Positions 19,284 through 27,828 are shown, numbered from the stretch's first letter. The stretch: 41,688 nt of DNA from Cryomorphaceae bacterium (GCA_007116495.1 SKIJ01000122.1:1-41688), one strand, 5' to 3'. The notes: generated by a model from the letters alone, not told the origin. Translations and numbers: made by a program.

Positions 19284-20003
19284 ATGGGATTGAATTTAGA
19301 GAAAGCTCTTTTGCATGAACGGCAAAAAGAGACGAATGAGGAACAAATTCTTCGCGCTTATTTGGATGTATTGGAGCAAGACAATGCCAAAGACGCTCAA
19401 ATCATTAACAACATTTCGGAACCGACAGGTCATCCACCTACTCCGGTAAACATCGATCACATCGAAGCCGAGAATATTTACACGGAACGACAAATACGTA
19501 ACATTTGCGTGCGTTATCGTTTGCGTTTTTTAGATGCCGCCTTATTTAAAGGCGACATTCCATTTGAAGCCATTTCTAAAATTAAACACGTGCAAGATCG
19601 CGACGGTATAGAGCTGAAAAACTTTAAAATTGTTGCTCCTGCGGGTTTGTTTCGCCTAAAATACAAGGACAAAGATCCCATCTTGTTTCTTGATCTTGGC
19701 AATGGCTACTATTACAAAATACACAAGTGGGGAAAGGATCTTCATCCGCTCAGGGGGTTGATAATGTACCCTTTTAGGTCATTCACCACATTGTTTAAAA
19801 CCATTACGGTAATTTCTTTTGCCGCTGCCGCTCTTATGCCATCTTCGGTAATGATGGGTCCTTACGATTCCAGTTCATTCCCCATCCGAGTAGTGTTTTT
19901 CTTTTACATGTTCATTGCATTGGCTGGTCTCACATCACTTTATGGGTTTTCGCGAATGAAAAACTTCAGTGAAAAATTGTGGAACAGCCAATACGATGAT
20001 TAA
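19284..20003 (+). CDS. Conserved hypothetical protein with two C-terminal membrane helices
   Basis: A 239-residue protein. About 160 soluble residues come first, including a charged helical N-terminus (HERQKETNEEQILRAYLDVL) and a beta-rich stretch with FKIVAPAGLFRL and FLDLGNGYYYKIHKWG. Two hydrophobic segments follow at about 173-190 and 203-222, joined by a short loop, so the soluble part and the C-terminus are probably both cytoplasmic. The YYKIHKWG region recalls uncharacterised proteins I associate with Flavobacteriia, but I know of no assigned function. It has its own promoter and is followed 34 bases later by the pRiA4b ORF-3-like gene. Confidence 0.65.
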   Translation: MGLNLEKALLHERQKETNEEQILRAYLDVLEQDNAKDAQIINNISEPTGHPPTPVNIDHIEAENIYTERQIRNICVRYRLRFLDAALFKGDIPFEAISKIKHVQDRDGIELKNFKIVAPAGLFRLKYKDKDPILFLDLGNGYYYKIHKWGKDLHPLRGLIMYPFRSFTTLFKTITVISFAAAALMPSSVMMGPYDSSSFPIRVVFFFYMFIALAGLTSLYGFSRMKNFSEKLWNSQYDD

Positions 20004-20017
20004 ACGTATATTCGCGG

Positions 20018-20029
20018 GTTATTAATAAC
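20018..20029. promoter_or_regulatory. 12-base perfect palindrome upstream of the pRiA4b ORF-3-like gene
   Basis: GTTATTAATAAC is a perfect palindrome four bases after a -7-like TATATTCG (20007-20014) and eight bases before the ATG at 20038. The position would overlap transcription initiation, as an operator does. A chance AT-rich palindrome cannot be excluded. Confidence 0.3.
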
Positions 20030-20037
20030 ACCGCATT

Positions 20038-20514
20038 ATGGCACTGTTTTCTCTAATGGTTACCCTCGACGATGAACGCAACAATGTGTTGAGGCAGGTC
20101 ATCGTTGATGGAGAATCTTCTCTGTTTGATTTACACCAGCAGCTGGTTGATTATTTTTCTCTTCCCAAGGGTGAAATGGCATCCTTTTACTATGTAGAAG
20201 GTGAGTGGGAGGTAGGCAGAGAAATACCGATAGAAGCATTTGATCCCAAAGCACAACCCGAAACCATGCTCACGACCACGGTTGAGGATGTTTTCTCTCA
20301 AGAGAGTCGCATGGTGTTCGTTTACGACTTCTTAGCGCTTTGGTCATTTTTCGTTGAGCGCGTAAAGTTGGCAGATGACATTTCGGAACCCGGGTTAGTC
20401 GCATCCGTTGGCCAACTACCGGACAGTCCACCGGAAAAATCCTTTGAAGGCGACCTTAATGGGATGGCCGATGACGACTTTTTAGACGATGATTTCGACG
20501 AAGAGTGGCAATAG
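20038..20514 (+). CDS. pRiA4b ORF-3-like (IS1096 passenger TnpR-type) family protein
   Basis: The 158 residues have the shape of this small-protein family: an N-terminal strand (LFSLMVTLDDE), a helix starting SLFDLHQQLVDYF, the signature EMASFYYVEGEWEVGREIPI, a later strand MVFVYDFLALWSFFVERV, and an acidic tail (DDDFLDDDFDEEW). The name comes from plasmid and IS-borne members, but chromosomal copies like this one are common in Bacteroidota and the molecular function is not established. No transposase or inverted repeats lie nearby, so this is not evidence for a mobile element. It is convergent with the following - strand gene, 18 bases away. Confidence 0.75.
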   Translation: MALFSLMVTLDDERNNVLRQVIVDGESSLFDLHQQLVDYFSLPKGEMASFYYVEGEWEVGREIPIEAFDPKAQPETMLTTTVEDVFSQESRMVFVYDFLALWSFFVERVKLADDISEPGLVASVGQLPDSPPEKSFEGDLNGMADDDFLDDDFDEEWQ

Positions 20515-20532
20515 CAGCCAATCGGAGTGGAA

Positions 20533-21105
20533 TCAGATTTCTTTTTTGGATACAGCGCTTATTGCAACCTGCATTTGATTGGTTACGATTTCTAAGCTGA
20601 GGGCTATAACTTCCAAAGCATCCAACGAAAATAAATTGAGAAAACCTCCGCGTAGCTTTACCGCACGTAAATCTTCCGATTCGCGACCGGATTTTAAAAT
20701 GGTTCGCCAAGCGTCAAATAAGTCGAGCAAATCGGAAAACACCTTTTGCTCTTTTATGCGGACAGGTTCGGGGTTGTCTCTACGTGAAACCGGAATGAAT
20801 TCGGTGGGAAGTTTATCTTCATCTAACCGCCGTGCTTCTTTTTTTATGGCATAACGGGCAAAAAAACCAATACTGTGCGATGCCGTATCGCTGGGAACGC
20901 TTCCTTTTTTTGATGATTTTTTTAGCATATCGAGATATTGGTAACAGCGAAGGTTGGCATATTCCAATTCCTCAACCGCACTCCATCCGCGATTCAGTGT
21001 TTGGTGCATTTGATCCGATTCAGCAAAATAGAAATGCGATTGCAATTCGTTGGCCGCTGCATCAATGCGCTGGTTCAATTCGTTTATTCGTTCGTTGTAT
21101 GTCAT
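20533..21105 (-). CDS. Unrecognised mostly helical protein
   Basis: A 190-residue soluble protein without signal peptide or membrane segments. The predicted content is largely helical: an N-terminal heptad-like stretch (INELNQRIDAAANELQ), the segment RGWSAVEELEYANLRCYQYL, a lysine/serine-rich break, and C-terminal hydrophobic helices (NLFSLDALEVIALSLEIVTNQM). The WSAVEELEYANL segment and overall four-helix pattern faintly recall the DinB/YfiT fold, but the usual three metal-binding histidines are not evident, so I do not assign it. It stands alone on this strand, and its upstream region carries repeated GAAAAC elements. Confidence 0.5.
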   Translation of the reverse strand: MTYNERINELNQRIDAAANELQSHFYFAESDQMHQTLNRGWSAVEELEYANLRCYQYLDMLKKSSKKGSVPSDTASHSIGFFARYAIKKEARRLDEDKLPTEFIPVSRRDNPEPVRIKEQKVFSDLLDLFDAWRTILKSGRESEDLRAVKLRGGFLNLFSLDALEVIALSLEIVTNQMQVAISAVSKKEI

Positions 21106-21183
21106 GCCATTAACGGTCTTTCTTGTTTGTATTGCTATTCAATCAATTAGCTATGCGTCAATTCTATGAAGTAAAACACCACT

Positions 21184-21213
21184 GAAAACACGTTTTCTGT
21201 TGTAGAAAACACG
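21184..21213. repeat. Cluster of GAAAAC half-sites in a divergent intergenic region
   Basis: GAAAACACG occurs at 21184-21192 and again at 21205-21213, 21 bases apart, which is two helical turns. GTTTTC at 21192-21197 forms an inverted repeat with the first copy (GAAAAC-AC-GTTTTC). The cluster lies between the - strand gene ending upstream at 21105 and the + strand hydrolase at 21369. It could be a regulator-binding region; this is inferred from spacing and symmetry only. Confidence 0.35.
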
Positions 21214-21291
21214 CAATTTCTATTGTCTCCTAAGTTAACTAATGGACGATAAAAATGTTGCACGCTGGCAAAAATACCATTCGTTACCACA

Positions 21292-21323
21292 TTTGCGCAC
21301 TGTTGCGCTTCTTTGTAATTTCG
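21292..21323 (+). promoter_or_regulatory. Probable promoter of the metallo-beta-lactamase-fold gene
   Basis: TTTG (21292-21295), a 20-base spacer and TAATTTCG (21316-21323; one mismatch to TAnnTTTG) lie 46 bases before ATG 21369. If real, it excludes the earlier in-frame ATG at 21255 as the start. Confidence 0.4.
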
Positions 21324-21368
21324 TACGGAATTTCGTTTTATATTAATCTCACTACGCAAATAACCAAT

Positions 21369-22229
21369 ATGACAATATATCCACTTCACGCCGGCCACTT
21401 CAAGTTAGATGGAGGCGCCATGTTTGGCGTTGTTCCTAAAAAACTTTGGCAAAAGGCCAACCAGCCGGATCATCAAAACATGTGCTCTTGGGCCGCTCGT
21501 TGTATGCTCATTGAAGACGGCGACCGCCTCATTCTCATCGATACGGGGATGGGTGACAAACAAGACGATAAGTTTTTTGGTCATTATCACCTTCACGGCC
21601 CTCATTCTCTAGACAAATCTTTGGCCGATTTAAATTTTCATCGCAACGACATTACCGATGTGTTTCTCACGCATCTTCACTTCGATCACTGCGGAGGAGC
21701 CATACAGTGGAATAAAGACCGTACGGGTTACGAGCCAGCCTTTCCCAATGCGACATACTGGAGCAATCAACGGCATTGGCAGTGGGCGGTACACCCCAAT
21801 CCGCGCGAGCGCGCCAGTTTTTTGAAAGACAACATTCTCCCCATAGAAGAGTCCGGACAACTTAAATTCATCGATCTACACAACGATGGATTGCACGATT
21901 CACCACTGCCGTTTCAAGTGTACGGGGTAAGTGGTCATACCGAAGCTCAAATGCTTCCGGTCATTTCGTACCGCGGAAAAAAGATTGTTTTTATGGCAGA
22001 TTTGCTGCCGTCTGCCGGACATATTCCCCTCCCATGGGTGATGGCCTACGATACACGTCCATTGCTTACCATGAAGGAAAAAGAACAGTTTTTACGCCTT
22101 GCCGTGGAGGAGGATTTTGTGCTGTTTTTTGAACACGACCCTGTGAACGATCTCGGAACCGTAAAGATGACCGAAAAAGGAATACGATTAGATCAAACAT
22201 ACCATTTCAATGAAGTATTTGGCCGTTAG
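21369..22229 (+). CDS. Metallo-beta-lactamase-fold hydrolase
   Basis: At 286 residues, this cytoplasmic hydrolase has a di-zinc site. The metal motif HLHFDH is at 102-107 (THLHFDHCGG), with the further ligands SGHTEAQ (His), FMADLLP (Asp) and FFEHDP (His) in order. The N-terminal region GGAMFGVVPKKLW and the insertion with FPNATYWSNQRHW resemble the lactonase-like group that includes quorum-quenching enzymes, but substrate cannot be inferred. An ATG at 21255 would add 38 residues rich in hydrophobics without homology-like character; the promoter position favours 21369. Its end overlaps the next gene by 20 bases. Confidence 0.82.
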   Translation: MTIYPLHAGHFKLDGGAMFGVVPKKLWQKANQPDHQNMCSWAARCMLIEDGDRLILIDTGMGDKQDDKFFGHYHLHGPHSLDKSLADLNFHRNDITDVFLTHLHFDHCGGAIQWNKDRTGYEPAFPNATYWSNQRHWQWAVHPNPRERASFLKDNILPIEESGQLKFIDLHNDGLHDSPLPFQVYGVSGHTEAQMLPVISYRGKKIVFMADLLPSAGHIPLPWVMAYDTRPLLTMKEKEQFLRLAVEEDFVLFFEHDPVNDLGTVKMTEKGIRLDQTYHFNEVFGR

Positions 22230-24036
22230 TTTAACCCTCTGCCTCGTCGGAGTGATGCAGGCTCAGCCCCGTCGTAATTACTGGCAGCAATCGGCTGACT
22301 ACACCATACACGTTGATTTTGATCACAACACCCACCGTTACTCAGGTGTGCAGTCCATAGCCTATACCAACAATTCTCCCGATACGCTTCACAAGGTGTT
22401 TTTTCATTTGCAGTACAACGCCTTTCAGCCGGGAAGCAACATGGACGAGCGTTCACGTGATATATCCGACCCCGATCGCCGCGTGGGAAATCGCATTGCC
22501 GGGTTGTCTGATTCCGAAATTGGATTTATGGAGGTGGTTGAATTCAAGCACGATAACGATGTTGCAGACATCGAACATCTGGGTACCATCCTAAATGTTC
22601 AGCTATCCAAGCCCATTCCTCCAAACGGCAAGGCGCAATTTGATATGTCGTTTCGCGCCCAGTCACCCAAGCAGATCCGTCGAAGTGGACGCAATAACAT
22701 TGAAGGCATCCATTACTCCATGGCGCAGTGGTACCCTAAATTGGCCAATTACGACCGTTACGGGTGGAATACAACGCCCTATGTGGGAAGGGAGTTTTAC
22801 GGAATTTGGGGCAACTTCGACGTACACATCAGCATCGATAGAAAGTATACCCTTGCCGGCACCGGGGTGTTGCAAAATGCCGATGACATTGGCCATGGTT
22901 ACAGTGCGACCAAGCGCAAACGAGGAAGGGGTAAGCAAACCTGGCACTTTCGTGCTGAGCGCGTTCACGATTTTATGTGGGCTGCGGATCCCGAATACAT
23001 TCACACGACGCATCAAGTACCCAACGGTCCGTTGCTGCGGTTTTTCTATCGCGAAAAAGACAATGAGCACACCGATAATTGGGAGGCCATGCCGGAATAC
23101 ATGCAGCGTTTTTTTGAATTGGCAGACTCCCTTGTAGGTCCGTACCCGTACTCAGAGTTTAGTTTTATTCAAGGAGGGGATGGCGGCATGGAATATCCCA
23201 TGGCTACGCTTATGCTCGGAAGAGGTAAGCTCAAGGGAATGGTTGGCTTGGCCGTTCATGAAGCCATGCACAATTGGTTTTACGGAATGATTGCCACCAA
23301 CGAAACCCGTTATCCTTGGATTGACGAAGGGTTTACAACCTTTGTGGAGAATCTCATCATGCAGGCGCTCTTTCCCGATGACGATACCCGAGGGTTACCG
23401 CATTACAGCAATTACCTCACCTATTTGCAGCAATGGAATGCGGGAGCAACAGAGTCACTCACCACACCGGCCGATCACTACATCACCAATCGCGGCTATG
23501 GAGTTGCGTCTTATTCGCAAGGGTGTATGTATTTGGTAAACTTACAGCATATCATGGGCGAAGATGTGTTTTGGAAAGGATTTAGAAATTTCTTTAACCG
23601 TTGGAAGTTTCACCATCCGCATCCGGAGGATTTCATTCGTGAGCTCGAAAAAGTCTCCGGATTGCAGTTGCAGTGGTTTAACGATTTGTGGATTGGCACA
23701 ACGCAAGCCATAGATATAGGCATCGACACGGTATATGAAGACGAAGGGTTTACGCATATTGTATTGCGTCGCTATCAAGAGTTGCCTTTTCCGGCTACCG
23801 TAGTGTTAATCAGCGAGGGCAGTGCTCCGGAGATTCATCACGTGCCACTTGATTTGATGTACGGTCGGAAGTTGGAACGTGGAAAGCAGCATCCTTTTTG
23901 GAAGTGGGCAGCGCGTACCTATACCTTGAAAATTGATCGCCCCATAGCAGACATTGATGCGGTTTATCTCGACCCGTTTTTTGAAACCTCTGATGTGAAT
24001 CGTAGCAACAATAGGTGGACTAAGGACAACGAGTAA
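22210..24036 (+). CDS. Exported M1-family zinc metallopeptidase
   Basis: A 608-residue aminopeptidase-N-like protein. A signal peptide (MKYLAVSLTLCLVGVMQAQ) indicates export. The catalytic zinc site HEAMH is at 350-354 and the third ligand Glu at 373, exactly 18 residues later (HExxH-18-E). The exopeptidase-type motif reads GGMEYP rather than the usual GxMEN, as expected of the Bacteroidota subgroup. The N-terminal saddle domain is beta-rich. No T9SS tail is present, so it is probably periplasmic or surface-located by another route. It overlaps the hydrolase upstream by 20 bases, suggesting co-transcription, and is nine bases from the transporter downstream. Confidence 0.88.
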   Translation: MKYLAVSLTLCLVGVMQAQPRRNYWQQSADYTIHVDFDHNTHRYSGVQSIAYTNNSPDTLHKVFFHLQYNAFQPGSNMDERSRDISDPDRRVGNRIAGLSDSEIGFMEVVEFKHDNDVADIEHLGTILNVQLSKPIPPNGKAQFDMSFRAQSPKQIRRSGRNNIEGIHYSMAQWYPKLANYDRYGWNTTPYVGREFYGIWGNFDVHISIDRKYTLAGTGVLQNADDIGHGYSATKRKRGRGKQTWHFRAERVHDFMWAADPEYIHTTHQVPNGPLLRFFYREKDNEHTDNWEAMPEYMQRFFELADSLVGPYPYSEFSFIQGGDGGMEYPMATLMLGRGKLKGMVGLAVHEAMHNWFYGMIATNETRYPWIDEGFTTFVENLIMQALFPDDDTRGLPHYSNYLTYLQQWNAGATESLTTPADHYITNRGYGVASYSQGCMYLVNLQHIMGEDVFWKGFRNFFNRWKFHHPHPEDFIRELEKVSGLQLQWFNDLWIGTTQAIDIGIDTVYEDEGFTHIVLRRYQELPFPATVVLISEGSAPEIHHVPLDLMYGRKLERGKQHPFWKWAARTYTLKIDRPIADIDAVYLDPFFETSDVNRSNNRWTKDNE

Positions 24037-24045
24037 GTACAGCGT

Positions 24046-24915
24046 ATGTTGCTGCCCTTATCACTTGCAGTTATCATGTTGGGAATTGGTCTGCGGCTCG
24101 ATTTCTCACAGTTTACGGAAGTATTTCGTCAACCAAAAGCAATACTGTTTGGCCTATTTGCACAGATTATTCTGTTGCCCGGAATCGCCTTTTTAATAGC
24201 GTGGCTTTATCCCCTTAGCGACAACCAAAAAGTTGGCATACTGCTTTTGGCAGCGTGTCCAGGTGGTACGGCCTCCAATTTGGTGACAATGATGGTTGGA
24301 GGTCGAACGGCGTTATCGGTTTCGCTTACCGCCTTCAATAGCTTCATCATCTTGTTTAGCATTCCTTTGGTGCTCTATTTGGGGTCGGGGTCGTTCTTGA
24401 GCGACCCTTTGGATGTTCGTGTGCGTCCTCGCGATGTGTTGCCTGAGATTGGCTTAGTTGTTCTGCTGCCCGTTACTGCCGGTATGCTCATTCGCCATTT
24501 TCAACGTTCGCGTATCAAAGCCATAGAGGGGTATTTGCGCTATATTTTACCGGGAATTTTGCTTTTGGTATTTGCTTGGGTATGGTTGCAAGAAAATGGA
24601 GAAGACAGCGATTTGCAGTCCTCCTTTTTGCCCGTAATTATACCGTTGTTGATGTTGAATATCGGCGGAATGATTGTCGGGTACACAACGAGTAGATGGA
24701 TTGGCATAACGTCCGACGGAAGCAGTACAATTGCCATAGAAATGGGGCTTCAGAATACAGCATTGGCCATATTTTTAGCCAATGCCGTACTCGATAAGCC
24801 GGCGCTTGGTTTAATGGCTGTGTTTTACGCATTTTTTTCTTTTTTTACGACCTGGCTTGTTGGCTGGGTGATGATGCGTCGAACCAAAAAAACCACTACC
24901 TTTGCCGAAGATTAA
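24046..24915 (+). CDS. Bile acid:sodium symporter (BASS) family transporter
   Basis: The 289 residues form about nine to ten membrane segments. The family's core motifs are visible: GLRLDFSQF after the first segment, and ACPGGTASNLVTMMVGGRTALSVSLTA, shortened here as CPGGTASNLVT plus ALSVSLTA, which holds the sodium-site unwound helix. A second related half shows EMGLQNTALAIFLAN. Members import bile acids, pyruvate, pantothenate or other organic anions with sodium, so the substrate is unknown here. It begins nine bases after the M1 peptidase stop and probably shares its transcript. Confidence 0.85.
   Translation: MLLPLSLAVIMLGIGLRLDFSQFTEVFRQPKAILFGLFAQIILLPGIAFLIAWLYPLSDNQKVGILLLAACPGGTASNLVTMMVGGRTALSVSLTAFNSFIILFSIPLVLYLGSGSFLSDPLDVRVRPRDVLPEIGLVVLLPVTAGMLIRHFQRSRIKAIEGYLRYILPGILLLVFAWVWLQENGEDSDLQSSFLPVIIPLLMLNIGGMIVGYTTSRWIGITSDGSSTIAIEMGLQNTALAIFLANAVLDKPALGLMAVFYAFFSFFTTWLVGWVMMRRTKKTTTFAED
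24897..24904 (+). promoter_or_regulatory. Possible -7 element for the amidophosphoribosyltransferase gene
   Basis: TACCTTTG matches TAnnTTTG exactly, 76 bases before ATG 24981, inside the end of the transporter gene. No TTG stands at the -33 distance. Confidence 0.3.
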
Positions 24916-24980
24916 CGATTTTATAATCCCAGTGAAAAACACCATTGGGCAACCAATAATACGCAGAGTAATCACATAGA

Positions 24981-26870
24981 ATGAGCGACCCCATAAAACA
25001 CGAGTGCGGCATTGCCATGCTGCGCCTCCGCAAACCACTAGAACACTATCGCGAAAAACACGGCAGCTATTTCTACGGCATCAATAAGATGTATCTACTG
25101 ATGGAAAAGCAGCACAATCGAGGGCAAGACGGAGCCGGCTTTGCATCCATTAAACTCGATATGGAACCGGGACAGCGCTACATCTCTCGTTATCGATCGG
25201 TTGACCCCAAGCCCATTCAGGAATTATTTTCACACATCACACAACGCATTGAAGGCATTCTCAAGGAGTATCCCAATCATCCCGATGAGGTGGGCTGGTT
25301 AAAGGAAAACTTGCCCTACCTCGGTGAAGTTTATCTCGGCCACCTTCGTTACGGTACATTTGGGGGAAACAGCATTGAAAACTGCCATCCTTTTTTGCGT
25401 CAAAATAATTGGGTAAGCCGCAATCTCATTTTGGCGGGTAACTTCAATATGACCAATGTAAATCAGCTGTTTGAAGAGCTTGTATCATTAGGACAACACC
25501 CCAAAGAGCTGGCCGACACGGTAACCATCATGGAGAAAATCGGTCATTTCCTCGATGAGGCCAATGAAAAGCTGTACCGTAAATTCCGAAAGGAAGGCTT
25601 CAGCAAACAAGAGATATCACCGTTGATTGCCGAGCATTTACCCATAAAGAAAATTCTAAAGAAGTCTGCAAAGAAGTGGGATGGTGGCTATGCCATTGGT
25701 GGTATGTTTGGAACGGGCGATAGCTTCGTGCTGCGCGACCCCTCCGGAATTCGTCCGGTGTATTACTACATCGATGATGAGGTGGCGGTGGTGTGTAGTG
25801 AGCGTCCAGTGATACAAACGGCTTTTGATGTGTCTTTCGACGACATTAAAGAAATCACCCCCGGTCATGCGTTGGTCATGCGTAAAAACGGTGAGATAGA
25901 GGAAATCAAAATTATGGAGCCGCTTGAACGTAAAAGCTGTTCGTTTGAGCGCATTTATTTTTCGCGCGGAAACGATCGTGACATTTATCAAGAACGCATA
26001 GACCTTGGCCGGCACATTGTTCCACAGGTGCTCAACGCCATAGACCACGATTTAAAGCGCACTGTATTTTCGTTTATTCCCAATACCGCCGAAATCAGTT
26101 ATCTCGGTATGATGAAGGGCATAGAAGACCACCTCGATATCCACAAGGCACGCATGATTGCAGCGTTAAAAAACCCATCGGAAGACGAGGTGTTGGAAGT
26201 CCTTTCCCAACGTGTGCGCTGGGATAAAGTGGCTTGGAAAGACGCTAAACTTCGCACGTTCATTACGGAAGATGCTGGTCGCGACAGCTTGGTAAGCCAC
26301 GTGTACGATATCACCCAGAGCATTCTGAACTCCGGCGATCAGTTGGTGGTTGTTGACGATTCCATTGTTCGAGGCACAACGCTGCGACAGAGTATTCTCC
26401 GTATCCTCGATCGTTTAAAGCCCACCAAAATAGTGGTTGCATCCTCAGCGCCGCAAATACGCTACCCCGATTGCTACGGCATTGATATGGCAAAAATGGG
26501 CGATTTCATTGCCTTTCAAGCGGCAATACACTTACTTAAAGAAACCGATCAAAGCCACATCATTACAGAGGTTTACAACAAATGTAAAGCCTCAGCCAAC
26601 GAAGAATCACCCGATAATCATGTGAAGGCAATTTACGCTCCGTTTTCAGCAGAAGAGATTTCGCATGCCATAGCAACGTTATTGCGTCCGGCTGATCTTA
26701 ATGCCGACGTGGAAATTGTATACAACTCTATCGAAAACCTTCATAAATCGTGTCCGGATAATATGGGCGATTGGTACTTTACCGGTGACTACCCTACCCC
26801 CGGAGGAATGCGTGTGGTAAACCGTGCATTTGTCAATTACATAGAAGGGAATACCGGCAGAGCGTATTAA
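24981..26870 (+). CDS. purF: Amidophosphoribosyltransferase-like glutamine amidotransferase (long Bacteroidota form)
   Basis: Predicted to make 5-phosphoribosylamine from PRPP and glutamine, the first step of purine synthesis. At 629 residues it is much longer than E. coli PurF (about 505). The N-terminal class II glutaminase shows HECGIAML with the presumed nucleophile Cys9, so an eight-residue leader must be removed, then GHLRYGTFGG and a GNFN motif. The C-terminal phosphoribosyltransferase domain has the PRPP loop VVVDDSIVRGTT at about 455-466. The insertions between these are typical of the form found in Bacteroidota, which sometimes coexists with a shorter PurF. A specialised paralogue is possible. 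The gene stands alone between a + strand transporter and a convergent cupin gene. Confidence 0.78.
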   Translation: MSDPIKHECGIAMLRLRKPLEHYREKHGSYFYGINKMYLLMEKQHNRGQDGAGFASIKLDMEPGQRYISRYRSVDPKPIQELFSHITQRIEGILKEYPNHPDEVGWLKENLPYLGEVYLGHLRYGTFGGNSIENCHPFLRQNNWVSRNLILAGNFNMTNVNQLFEELVSLGQHPKELADTVTIMEKIGHFLDEANEKLYRKFRKEGFSKQEISPLIAEHLPIKKILKKSAKKWDGGYAIGGMFGTGDSFVLRDPSGIRPVYYYIDDEVAVVCSERPVIQTAFDVSFDDIKEITPGHALVMRKNGEIEEIKIMEPLERKSCSFERIYFSRGNDRDIYQERIDLGRHIVPQVLNAIDHDLKRTVFSFIPNTAEISYLGMMKGIEDHLDIHKARMIAALKNPSEDEVLEVLSQRVRWDKVAWKDAKLRTFITEDAGRDSLVSHVYDITQSILNSGDQLVVVDDSIVRGTTLRQSILRILDRLKPTKIVVASSAPQIRYPDCYGIDMAKMGDFIAFQAAIHLLKETDQSHIITEVYNKCKASANEESPDNHVKAIYAPFSAEEISHAIATLLRPADLNADVEIVYNSIENLHKSCPDNMGDWYFTGDYPTPGGMRVVNRAFVNYIEGNTGRAY

Positions 26871-26937
26871 ACCATTGCCTGCAGAAGCAATATACAGCAA
26901 TCATCAGATTACCGAGTAAGACGTAAAGAACGGGTTT

Positions 26938-27828
26938 TTAGAGTGCGTTATCAATTTCCCGTTCTTTAATGATCTCATTTGTTCGCTCAATGGCTTTTTT
27001 CAATTTAAAATCGCTCCAACTGTTTTTGTAAAATTTGTTGAAAAATTCATCTAATTTGCGAACCACAAGAACGTTGTAAGCGCCTTGAATCTGTCCAATA
27101 CGACTGGGAGAAAGCGTCCTTAAACTCAACGAGAAGCTGCCATTCAAATACTGAATGTAGTGCCAAATACCGCTGGGCATGAACAGTGTTTCGCCGTGGT
27201 GTAAATCACACTGGTAGCCGGACGCTAATTTTAGTGCCGGGAATTGATTGTAATCGATATTGCTCATATCAACGGCACTGTGCGTCGTAAACGGGAACTT
27301 GTACAAGTATTTTGTTTGGTCTTGGTCAAATAAGATAAACCGCTTGGTACCTTGAAATTGTGTGATGAACACATTTGACAAGTCGATGTCGTAGTGCAAT
27401 CGCACATCGGAACCGGCACACCCAAAAAACAGGTACGGATGATCCTTGAGATAACCATCCATAATGGGAGTGAAGGAAAAGTCTTTTAGTAAGTCGGGTT
27501 CCAGCTTAAACAAGTTAAAAATAAAAATGCGCAAATCAGACGGTTTACTGCTCGCTAAAAGCTCGAGGTATTCCGCAAACGGGACTTCCTTTACCGGAGG
27601 CATTTCGATAAGAGTAGGGGAGTTGTCAAGCCATTTTCCGTAGAGTTTTACCTTGTGGTGGCCAGCTTTTTCAGTAAAGTACTCCGGTGTCCATTTAGAT
27701 GTTGCTTCCCATGAAGAAGCATAATTCTTCAGGATAACCGGTACCCGTGGTTTAACGTAGTTTTGATAGAAGTCTTCCTTTGAGATGTCTTCTACAACGT
27801 CGACGGGTTTAAGATGCAGGGTTTTCAA
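26938..27828 (-). CDS. JmjC/cupin-8-like domain protein (TTG start)
   Basis: A 296-residue cupin of the type found in Fe(II)/2-oxoglutarate hydroxylases. The HxD...H metal triad is visible: His145 and Asp147 in LHYDID, and His223 in SGIWHYIQYL. Upstream the domain shows KPRVPVILKNYASSW, typical of cupin-8 N-termini. The only possible start is TTG 27828: an in-frame stop lies 12 bases further upstream and the next ATG would delete 75 residues including conserved sequence. It follows the aldehyde dehydrogenase by 40 bases on the same strand and is probably the last gene of that operon. The substrate, protein or small molecule, is unknown. Confidence 0.78.
   Translation of the reverse strand: MKTLHLKPVDVVEDISKEDFYQNYVKPRVPVILKNYASSWEATSKWTPEYFTEKAGHHKVKLYGKWLDNSPTLIEMPPVKEVPFAEYLELLASSKPSDLRIFIFNLFKLEPDLLKDFSFTPIMDGYLKDHPYLFFGCAGSDVRLHYDIDLSNVFITQFQGTKRFILFDQDQTKYLYKFPFTTHSAVDMSNIDYNQFPALKLASGYQCDLHHGETLFMPSGIWHYIQYLNGSFSLSLRTLSPSRIGQIQGAYNVLVVRKLDEFFNKFYKNSWSDFKLKKAIERTNEIIKEREIDNAL

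Noticed and set aside
20038-20514. Mobile element suggested by the IS1096-passenger or pRiA4b family name
   Set aside because: No transposase, terminal repeats or target duplication is near, and chromosomal members of the family are common in Bacteroidota.
21255-21368. Upstream ATG extending the metallo-beta-lactamase protein by 38 residues
   Set aside because: The extra residues look unlike the family, and a promoter-like pair lies between this ATG and the one at 21369.
26924-26968. Inverted repeat TAAAGAACGGG/CCCGTTCTTTA with a 23-base loop over the end of the cupin gene
   Set aside because: The loop is long, one arm is coding, no T-run follows, and one such 11-base match in 41 kb is expected by chance.
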